This document shows, one piece after another, positions 1 to 8,343 of a stretch of DNA of 35,234 nucleotides (within the stretch, counting starts at the first letter, position 1; each line of letters begins with the position of its first letter). Position numbers and translations under genes: made by a program. Origin of the DNA: Methylotenera sp. (lineage in GTDB: Bacteria; Pseudomonadota; Gammaproteobacteria; Burkholderiales; Methylophilaceae); assembly GCA_023259635.1 (NCBI GenBank), contig JALRGX010000138.1, forward strand, positions 1 through 35,234, written 5' to 3'. The notes under the pieces were generated by a model that was given only the letters and a program-made list of their open reading frames with translations, ran no database searches and was not told where the DNA came from.

Positions 1-432
1 CTGGTATTGCCCGAACATGGGCACATTCCGCTCCGGCCAGTGCAACTGGTAAATATCGACGTAGTCAGTCTGTAAACGCTTGAGCGAATCCTCAATCGCA
101 GCACGGATATTGGTCCGATCTAATGAGGGTGGCCCTCCACGTATCCAGTGCATACCGCGACGCGGGCCTGCTATTTTGGTGCCAAGAATAATCTTGTCGC
201 GCGGCTGCTTCTTAAGCCAGCTACCGACCATGGTTTCAGTACGCGTATAGGTTTCAGCTTTTGGCGGCACCGGATACATCTCGGCGGTGTCAATAAAGTT
301 GATACCTTGTGCCACAGCATAATCCAACTGCTCATGCGCCTCCGCCTCCGTATTCTGGTCACCATAAGTCATGGTACCCAAACAGATTTTAGAAACGGTT
401 AGATCAGTGTTACCAAGTTGGGTATATTCCAT
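1..432 (-). CDS. tas: Aldo/keto reductase, Tas-like (partial, runs off window start)
   Basis: Minus-strand translation from ATG at 432: MEYTQLGNTDLTVSKICLGTMTYGDQNTEAEAHEQLDYAVAQGINFIDTAEMYPVPP...; AKR N-terminal pattern. ATG overlaps the stop of the upstream minus-strand ORF. Confidence 0.88.
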   Translation of the reverse strand, partial: MEYTQLGNTDLTVSKICLGTMTYGDQNTEAEAHEQLDYAVAQGINFIDTAEMYPVPPKAETYTRTETMVGSWLKKQPRDKIILGTKIAGPRRGMHWIRGGPPSLDRTNIRAAIEDSLKRLQTDYVDIYQLHWPERNVPMFGQYQ

Positions 433-1013
433 TAATGTAAAACCTTATCCTTATCTAATACGCCATCAGCTAGCTCTTCCGTATTTATCTGTGGCTGCGG
501 CATTACTTTTGCACCAATATTCCAGCCGGACTCCCTCACCGAAAGCTGCAGCATATTGCACAATGCCAGAACAAGCGCTGGTGTCAGATTCATATGCACC
601 ACAATACCTTCCAGACATGTGACATCCAGATGCCTAATGTTGTCTCCGGAAAGTTGCAGTTTTGTCGCCAACAATGCGCCTTCATTACGCATGCCTTTTC
701 GAGGCTGGTATTTGGTAGCAAAATCCATTTTTTTTAGCACTTCTGTAGCTTGCGCCTCCTGCTTGAATTGCTCTACCGCATTCGCGGGCAATGCATCAGG
801 TTGAATAGAGTCAGCTGTAGGCAAATAGGTTTCACCATTTAGCAGCTGCCACAACTGCTTCGTAATGCGACAAGTTAACCATAACACCAGCTCGGTATCG
901 TCACTCAGGCCAACTCGCAGCAGCAGGCGATCCTGCTCGAGGTTATACGAGAGATTCAACTGCTGGATGCCGGCTTCGGGTTTTGGTGCTTCAGATGGTG
1001 TTTGATCGGTCAA
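432..1013 (-). CDS. Hypothetical protein, 193 aa
   Basis: Intact ORF on the same strand as, and overlapping by a few bases, the aldo/keto reductase; no family recognised. Confidence 0.7.
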   Translation of the reverse strand: MTDQTPSEAPKPEAGIQQLNLSYNLEQDRLLLRVGLSDDTELVLWLTCRITKQLWQLLNGETYLPTADSIQPDALPANAVEQFKQEAQATEVLKKMDFATKYQPRKGMRNEGALLATKLQLSGDNIRHLDVTCLEGIVVHMNLTPALVLALCNMLQLSVRESGWNIGAKVMPQPQINTEELADGVLDKDKVLH

Positions 1014-1045
1014 AACAGAATTTCCATATTTTTTTGTAATTAGCC

Positions 1046-1076
1046 CTTGAAAAACTAAAGTTCGGGCACAACATTA
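1046..1076 (+). promoter_or_regulatory. Possible heat-shock (sigma32-like) promoter for groES
   Basis: CTTGAAA at 1046-1052 matches the sigma32 -35; about 15 nt downstream a weaker ACAACATTA -10-like sequence. Confidence 0.4.
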
Positions 1077-1100
1077 GCAATCGAAGTGTGTGAGTGCTAA
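1074..1100 (+). promoter_or_regulatory. CIRCE operator (HrcA binding site)
   Basis: TTAGCAATC-N9-GAGTGCTAA; one mismatch from TTAGCACTC-N9-GAGTGCTAA, exact N9 spacing, just upstream of groES. Confidence 0.9.
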
Positions 1101-1154
1101 AATCACGCATCACAAACTAACACCAATTTTAAGCATAACTCAAGGAGAAATCTA

Positions 1155-1442
1155 ATGAAAATTCGTCCATTACATGACCGCGTGGTTGTAAAACGCTCAG
1201 AAGAAGAACGTACAACCGCATCTGGCATTGTAATTCCAGATTCTGCTACTGAAAAACCTGACCAAGGTGTTGTTATCGCTGTTGGTAACGGCAAAAAAGA
1301 TGACAGCGGCAAAGCTATCGCTCTGGACGTAAAAGTTGGCGACAAAGTGCTGTTCTCTAAATATGGCCATCAAACCGTTAAAGTTGACGGTGAAGAAGTA
1401 TTGGTCATGCGTGAAGACGACATCATGGCGATCGTTGAGTAA
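1155..1442 (+). CDS. groES: Co-chaperonin GroES
   Basis: [40 protein letters not shown]...; 95 aa, canonical. Confidence 0.98.
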   Translation: MKIRPLHDRVVVKRSEEERTTASGIVIPDSATEKPDQGVVIAVGNGKKDDSGKAIALDVKVGDKVLFSKYGHQTVKVDGEEVLVMREDDIMAIVE

Positions 1443-1444
1443 TT

Positions 1445-1565
1445 TGGCGGTCTACGGTAGCGCGCTACTGCGTTGCTTGAAGCCGTTTAAGCTCGCCGTA
1501 CTTTTTGTACTGTCTTCGCTTAATACGTTTCTCGCGCCTTGTATCGCATCTACCTCGCCACACCA
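1445..1565. repeat. Imperfect palindromic intergenic element between groES and groEL
   Basis: Imperfect arms (TTGGCGGT...TTTAAGC / GCTTAATACG...CTCGCCA) around a central GCCGTACTTTTTGTACTGTCTTCG; shares layout and core words with 3250-3345. Confidence 0.55.
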
Positions 1566-1600
1566 AACATTTAGATATAAAGAATTTTTAGGAGATTTAA

Positions 1601-3241
<1,641 letters not shown>

Positions 3242-3249
3242 TTTTGCAT

Positions 3250-3345
3250 TTAAGCAGTTCAGTGATACTGCGTTGTGCAAGCCTTGCCATACTAGTTGTA
3301 TTATCTTCGGCTTGCACGCCTAGTCTCACTTTCCTGCTTCACGCA
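3250..3345. repeat. Imperfect palindromic intergenic element downstream of groEL
   Basis: AAGCAGTTCAGTGATACTGCGTTGTGCAAGCC pairs with GGCTTGCACGCCTAGTCTCACTTTCCTGCTT; core CATACTAGTTGTATTATCTTCGG resembles the 1445-1565 core. Confidence 0.6.
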
Positions 3346-3367
3346 AAATGTGTTACTTTGCATATGG

Positions 3368-3397
3368 AAAAAGCCTCGTAATTTGCGAGGCTTTTTT
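3368..3397 (+). terminator. Rho-independent terminator
   Basis: AAAAAGCCTCG-taattt-GCGAGGCTTTTTT hairpin with T tract after groEL. Confidence 0.85.
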
Positions 3398-3440
3398 GTT
3401 TGTAGTTATTGATATTACTTTTAAAAGTTAGGAAAAAAGA

Positions 3441-3635
3441 ATGAAAATGATAAAAGTTTCATCATCTGCAATATCTGCAATTGGTTATGACTCCTCCACT
3501 TCTACAATGAGAATTGTCTTTATCGAAAGTGGTCCCTACGATTATCACAGCGTTCCTGAGCATATATTTACTGCGTTTCTTCAGTCTAACTCAAAAGGTG
3601 CTTATTACAACGACCACATACGCGACCACTATTAA
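3441..3635 (+). CDS. KTSC domain-containing small protein
   Basis: MKMIKVSSSAISAIGYDSSTSTMRIVFIESGPYDYHSVPEHIFTAFLQSNSKGAYYNDHIRDHY: KTSC-like pattern. Confidence 0.8.
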   Translation: MKMIKVSSSAISAIGYDSSTSTMRIVFIESGPYDYHSVPEHIFTAFLQSNSKGAYYNDHIRDHY

Positions 3636-3669
3636 CCAGCAGCCTTAACTATTCAAAAAGGTAGTAATC

Positions 3670-5412
3670 ATGAAAATAAAAAAAATTACCGTAGATGGAT
3701 TTAGATGTCTTTTAGATTTTGAAGTTACTTTTGAAGATGATTTGACTGTAATTGTTGGCGAAAATGATGCAGGGAAATCATCTTTAGTTGAGTGCCTAAA
3801 AGTGGTTACCCAAGGCCGTGAAGTTGAGATAGATGACTTCAATCATAACCTTGATGTAATTAGCATTAGCATTAATACGGACGAGTTTAAATTTTCGAAG
3901 CAATACAAAAAAAATGAAACTGTAATAACAGAGGGTGATTTAACTGCCTCGCCTACGGTTGAGTACATTAACAGCATTAGGAGTTGGTTAAATAACGCTA
4001 ATCTAGATTTAGAAGATGCTGACGAACAAGGAAAAATCAAACAGACAGCAAAAATATTCGGAATTCCAGTTAGAGCCAATTCGAATATAGCAAACCTAAA
4101 AACTTCAATTTTAGAAATGCTTGATGATGATAATGTAGTAATAACTGGAGCAACATTTCCTTCGTTTAATAATATTCAATTAGATGGCCGACACTTCGAG
4201 AATGTTTCCGGCTTTTTCAAAGAAGTGTTCTTAAAAGGGAAACAAAGCGAAATATGGGATGAAGAAATAAATGATGAAAGAACCATTGAAGAGTTTGTTA
4301 AAGACAAAATAAACAGTTACTCAACTCATATAGAGCAAAGTATTGTAGACACCGGCATACTCAGGAGAATGCAGCTTTTTTTAAAAGACCTAACCGAAGT
4401 TAAAATTGAGCCAGTCTTCCAAAAGAAAGATTTAAATATTGATGCCAAAGTAAAGTTCATTGAAAACGGTCAAGAAGTATCGATTGATAAAAAAGGTGAT
4501 GGTACCAAAAGAAGGATTACCATGGCTCTTCTAGAGTACAAAAAAGAACAAGCGTTATTAGATCATGACACGTCTACTATCTACCTGTTAGATGAACCAG
4601 ATACTCATCTTCATGTTAAAGCTCAAATCGAATTCTTAAATACCGTAAAGGATTTTGCAAGGACTGGGAGTCAAGTGATATTGACAACGCACTCTCCATT
4701 TATAATAAACTCAGTCCAACCTAAAAAGTTAAGGCTTTTAGAAAATTTAGATAATCACAGTAGAATCAAATATATAAAAAGTGATGTAGAGGCGGCAGAT
4801 AGGATTCTTAGATCAATAGGTGTTGAGAATACATACTTGTTCTTTGCTAGGCACATAATTATTGTGGAAGGCGAGACGGAAGAGCAGTTTCTACCATCCC
4901 ATTTCATTAAGTCATTTGATGAAACGATTTCTTCTTCTCTTATCAAAATAATTAACTGTAAGGGGATTACAAATATCCCTGGTTTTGCCAAAGCTATGTT
5001 AGAAATACACAATCCAGAAAATATACACTTACTATACGACAATGATGCATCTCCAGAATTAACAGAATTAATTAACGAACTTGGTGTTCCTGATGAAAGG
5101 AAATACATAATCGGCACCAAAGAATTTGAAGATGCATTTTCAGACGAAGCTCTGCATTTAGCTTGGTGTAACTATCTTACCGATGCAGGAAAAGAAATTC
5201 CTAACACTTGGTCTATAGAAGCAATAAAAACTATACGCACTGAATGTGCGAATACTGACAAGAAGTTCTCAAAAGAAATTAGAAGCCTTAACCAAGGCGG
5301 TAAGAAAATGAGTAAGCCAATTCTTGGAAATGCTATTGGGCAACATCTAGATAGTGAGCACATCCCCCCTAGACTACTTGAACTGGTGCAAGCAGTGATG
5401 CAGTCAGCATAG
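3670..5412 (+). CDS. OLD family ATP-dependent endonuclease (AAA ATPase + TOPRIM)
   Basis: Walker A VGENDAGKSS, Walker B IYLLDEPDTHLH, TOPRIM-like IIIVEGETEEQFLP and LLYDNDAS; 580 aa. Confidence 0.87.
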   Translation: MKIKKITVDGFRCLLDFEVTFEDDLTVIVGENDAGKSSLVECLKVVTQGREVEIDDFNHNLDVISISINTDEFKFSKQYKKNETVITEGDLTASPTVEYINSIRSWLNNANLDLEDADEQGKIKQTAKIFGIPVRANSNIANLKTSILEMLDDDNVVITGATFPSFNNIQLDGRHFENVSGFFKEVFLKGKQSEIWDEEINDERTIEEFVKDKINSYSTHIEQSIVDTGILRRMQLFLKDLTEVKIEPVFQKKDLNIDAKVKFIENGQEVSIDKKGDGTKRRITMALLEYKKEQALLDHDTSTIYLLDEPDTHLHVKAQIEFLNTVKDFARTGSQVILTTHSPFIINSVQPKKLRLLENLDNHSRIKYIKSDVEAADRILRSIGVENTYLFFARHIIIVEGETEEQFLPSHFIKSFDETISSSLIKIINCKGITNIPGFAKAMLEIHNPENIHLLYDNDASPELTELINELGVPDERKYIIGTKEFEDAFSDEALHLAWCNYLTDAGKEIPNTWSIEAIKTIRTECANTDKKFSKEIRSLNQGGKKMSKPILGNAIGQHLDSEHIPPRLLELVQAVMQSA

Positions 5413-5416
5413 CCAT

Positions 5417-5445
5417 GTAGGGTGGGTCACTTGATGACCCACGCG
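5417..5445 (+). repeat. REP sequence
   Basis: GTAGGGTGGGTCACTTGATGACCCACGCG: GTAG head plus hairpin GTGGGTCAcTTGATGACCCAC. Confidence 0.8.
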
Positions 5446-5470
5446 TTGCAATAGTATAGCTTATCACTTC

Positions 5471-5496
5471 CGCGTGGGGTTAAAACCCCACCCTAC
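5471..5496 (-). repeat. REP sequence (inverted relative to 5417-5445)
   Basis: CGCGTGGGGTTAAAACCCCACCCTAC; reverse complement begins GTAGGGTGGGG. Confidence 0.8.
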
Positions 5497-5560
5497 AAGA
5501 GCCATCAACCCAAGATTACCACCATTTTGGATATATAAAGCCTAAAGCTAGCCAACTCAG

Positions 5561-5588
5561 GTAGGGTGGGCAACTGGTTGCCCACGCG
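5561..5588 (+). repeat. REP sequence upstream of the RAYT gene
   Basis: GTAGGGTGGGCAACTGGTTGCCCACGCG. Confidence 0.85.
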
Positions 5589-5612
5589 TAAAATATCCCG
5601 CACAATCTAACG

Positions 5613-6161
5613 ATGTCACATTATCGTCGCGCCAACACCGCTGGAGCTACTTACTTCTTTACTGTCGTCACTTACCGTAGGCGTCAGTTCCTGTGCGATG
5701 AAGATGTGCGTGATGCGTTAAAACTAGCAATTAATAAAGTACGCGAAAAGCATCCTTTTACAATAGATGCTTGGGTTTTATTACCTGACCACATTCACAC
5801 CATTTGGACATTGCCACCTAACGATTCCAACTTTGCACTCCGTTGGCAACTGATTAAACGCTATGTCACCCAATGTTGCGGCACTCGCTTACACAACCCG
5901 CAATGGATGAATACATCCAAAGCAAAACATCGAGAATCCACATTATGGCAACGCCGTTATTGGGAGCATCAAATTAGAGATGAGTTGGATTATGCAAAAC
6001 ACATGGATTATTTGCATTACAATCCAGTGAAACATCAATTGGTAAAACAAGTCAAAGATTGGCCGTACTCCACATTTCACCGCTACGTTAAACAAGACGT
6101 TTATGATGAAAATTTGGCAGTAGAAGTATTATTAGAACCAAGTGATTTTGGCGATAAGTAA
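5613..6161 (+). CDS. REP-associated tyrosine transposase (RAYT, IS200/IS605-like Y1 domain)
   Basis: MSHYRRANTAGATYFFTVVTYRRRQFLCDEDVRDALKLAINKVREKHPFTIDAWVLLPDHIHTIWTLP...; HIH-type motif; flanked by inverted REPs. Confidence 0.93.
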   Translation: MSHYRRANTAGATYFFTVVTYRRRQFLCDEDVRDALKLAINKVREKHPFTIDAWVLLPDHIHTIWTLPPNDSNFALRWQLIKRYVTQCCGTRLHNPQWMNTSKAKHRESTLWQRRYWEHQIRDELDYAKHMDYLHYNPVKHQLVKQVKDWPYSTFHRYVKQDVYDENLAVEVLLEPSDFGDK

Positions 6162-6185
6162 ATGGAAATTTTAGGTATAAAGCAA

Positions 6186-6213
6186 CGCGTGGGCAACCAA
6201 TTGCCCACCCTAC
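6186..6213 (-). repeat. REP sequence downstream of the RAYT gene (inverted)
   Basis: CGCGTGGGCAACCAATTGCCCACCCTAC; near-exact reverse complement of the REP at 5561-5588. Confidence 0.85.
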
Positions 6214-6364
6214 TCATTCCCATTGTTTATCGTCAGGATGAAAGTAAACCAACCCACCACCAGCGGGTTTTGTTTTATCCATCATTCTCCGTCATAATTA
6301 CAAGTTATGCCGCGCGCATCACTCACATTCTGAACGTAATCCCTTTAAACTACGAAAGAAAACA

Positions 6365-6991
6365 ATGACAATTGCATTAGACACCTTAACCCAACGCTTA
6401 AGTTATATTGTTGGTGAAAACATGGCACATCAGCTTAAAAATGATGGGCTGGACTTGGATACAGAAATAGTTGCACTTGCCATTAACGATGTCATGGCAG
6501 GCAATCCATCACGTTTATCTGATGCGGAAAAAAGAAGTACGGTTGAACAATTTCAAAAAAAGAGCCAGGAAAAACAAATGGCCGCACATGCTGAGCAGTC
6601 TGCAAAAAACAAGGCAGAAGGTGCAGCATACTTGGCAGAAAACAGCAAAAAGGAGGGTGTTATCACCACAGATAGCGGCCTGCAATATAAATTACTGGTA
6701 GCCGGCAGCGGTGCAACACCTAGCAAAAGTGGCCGGGTAAAAGTACATTACCAAGGCACACTGATTGATGGCACGGTGTTTGATAGCTCTTATGACCGCG
6801 GCGAGCCTATCGTTTTCCCGGTGACGGGTGTGATTGCGGGTTGGGTTGAAGGTTTGCAGTTAATGCAGGTGGGCAGTAAAGTTGAATTGGCTATCCCATC
6901 GCAATTGGCTTATGGCGCACATGGCAGTGGCCCAGCCATTGGCCCGGATGCAACATTGATCTTTGAAGTTGAGTTATTAGGCATCGAGTAA
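6365..6991 (+). CDS. fklB: FKBP-type peptidyl-prolyl cis-trans isomerase (FklB/Mip-like)
   Basis: VKVHYQGTLIDGTVFDSSYDRGEPIVFPVTGVIAGWVEGLQLM...IFEVELLGIE. Confidence 0.9.
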   Translation: MTIALDTLTQRLSYIVGENMAHQLKNDGLDLDTEIVALAINDVMAGNPSRLSDAEKRSTVEQFQKKSQEKQMAAHAEQSAKNKAEGAAYLAENSKKEGVITTDSGLQYKLLVAGSGATPSKSGRVKVHYQGTLIDGTVFDSSYDRGEPIVFPVTGVIAGWVEGLQLMQVGSKVELAIPSQLAYGAHGSGPAIGPDATLIFEVELLGIE

Positions 6992-7070
6992 GCCTAGTAC
7001 TTACAAAGGGGGCAACCAAGCCCCCTTACCTTGTACATTTACACCAAATCCTGGACACTCTCTCAGCCCC

Positions 7071-7832
7071 ATGCAACTACATTACCAAACACTAGGTCAA
7101 GGTCAGCCGCTCATTTTGCTTCACGGTTTATTTGGCTCTGGCGATAACTGGGGCACGGTTGCCAAACATCTTTCGCAACACTACCAAGTGATAAGTGTGG
7201 ATTTACGCAACCATGGTAGATCACCCCATAGTGCATCTCAAAACTACAGCAATATGGCAGATGACCTGCTTGAGTTGTGCGACGCGCTCAGCTTGGAACG
7301 CATTCATTTACTAGGGCATTCGTTAGGCGGGAAAGTGGCGATGCAGTTTGCTACAGACCATCCGGATCGACTCGAGAAATTAATTGTGGCAGACATGGCA
7401 ATGCGGGCTTATGCCGATGCACACACCCATTTGATCGATGCGATGATGGGCATTGACCTTACCACACTGCAAAGCCGCCATGAGGTGGACAAAGCATTGA
7501 ACAACATCATCCCCCAAGCCATGGTGCGCCAATTTCTGCTCATGAATTTAGTCAAGTCAGACAGCAACCTGGCATGGCGCATCAACCTGCCCGCACTAAA
7601 AACCAATTACCCCAGCCTGCAACAAGCCGTGTGTGAAAATGCACACTATGAAAAACCTTGCCTGTTTATCCGTGGCGAACATAGTGATTATGTACAGGAT
7701 GTAGATACTGAACATATCAAAACCAATTTTACAAATGCTCAATTTGCCAGTTTACCAACAGGTCACTGGGTACACGCAGAACAGCCGCAAGCATTTATAG
7801 AAATGGTAGGCAATTTTCTTGTTGAAAGTTAG
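7071..7832 (+). CDS. Alpha/beta hydrolase (YbfF-like esterase)
   Basis: LILLHGLFGSGDNWGTVAKHLSQHYQVISVDLRNHGRSPHS...LLGHSLGGKVAMQFA. Confidence 0.9.
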   Translation: MQLHYQTLGQGQPLILLHGLFGSGDNWGTVAKHLSQHYQVISVDLRNHGRSPHSASQNYSNMADDLLELCDALSLERIHLLGHSLGGKVAMQFATDHPDRLEKLIVADMAMRAYADAHTHLIDAMMGIDLTTLQSRHEVDKALNNIIPQAMVRQFLLMNLVKSDSNLAWRINLPALKTNYPSLQQAVCENAHYEKPCLFIRGEHSDYVQDVDTEHIKTNFTNAQFASLPTGHWVHAEQPQAFIEMVGNFLVES

Positions 7833-7870
7833 CCCATCCAATAAAAAGCCATCACCACAACTATGATATT

Positions 7871-7914
7871 ACGAATGTAAAAAAGCCTCGCAAATACGGG
7901 GCTTTTTCTTTTCC
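7871..7914 (+). terminator. Rho-independent terminator
   Basis: AAAAAAGCCTCGCAAATACGGGGCTTTTTCTTTT. Confidence 0.75.
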
Positions 7915-7975
7915 GCGATGCTGAAGCAATATACCAATATGGCTCGATAGCTAAAAAGTGACCGATAATAAATAT

Positions 7976-8008
7976 TTACAAAATACTTACAAACTATTTA
8001 CATTGTTT
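7976..8008 (+). promoter_or_regulatory. Direct repeats with 11-bp period, candidate regulator binding array
   Basis: TTACAAAATAC / TTACAAACTAT / TTACATTGTTT begin at 7976, 7987 and 7998; the third overlaps the putative -35. Confidence 0.5.
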
Positions 8009-8026
8009 GAAATTTACGTTTATACT
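7997..8026 (+). promoter_or_regulatory. Putative sigma70-type promoter
   Basis: TTTACA (7997-8002), 18-nt spacer, TATACT (8021-8026). Confidence 0.6.
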
Positions 8027-8032
8027 AGCGCT

Positions 8033-8200
8033 CAACCTCACACCGCTACAAAAATAGCGGGCAAAAAAAGACCCCGATTAAGGGGAAGAAATCGGGGTCA
8101 GCAACGCCTCATCGTCTAAGGCTTCCGCTCAGGGAGGAAAGGAGCGGAAAGGTAATTTACATTACCTGACAATCTGACCAACCTGGTTCAGAATTGGTTC
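8033..8200 (+). ncRNA. Candidate structured RNA (sRNA or long 5' leader of the helicase gene); strand not certain
   Basis: No ATG ORF; hairpins CCGCTA-6-TAGCGG (8043-8060), GACCCCGATT-10-AATCGGGGTC (8070-8099), TTCCGCTC-11-GAGCGGAA (8123-8149), GGTAAT-4-ATTACC (8151-8166), downstream of a promoter-like sequence. Confidence 0.45.
8063..8099 (-). terminator. Rho-independent terminator in minus orientation
   Basis: On the minus strand: GACCCCGATT-TCTTCCCCTT-AATCGGGGTC followed immediately by TTTTTTT. Confidence 0.6.
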
Positions 8201-8343
8201 TAAAAATTTACAAATTATTACATTATTTATCCTCCCTAAAATAAACCCCATCTCTGGTTAGTGATTCTGATACCTTAGAATTCATCTCATCCATATGAAC
8301 AACAGCAAAATTAGACTTGGTGAGTCATGCTAGAATATTGGTT

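Noticed and set aside
6162-6368. 68-aa ORF between the RAYT and FKBP genes
   Set aside because: Runs through the REP at 6186-6213 and has no recognisable protein pattern; likely non-coding.
7003-7028. AAGGGGGCaaccaaGCCCCCTT hairpin after the FKBP gene as a terminator
   Set aside because: Good stem but no T tract follows, so not called as an intrinsic terminator.
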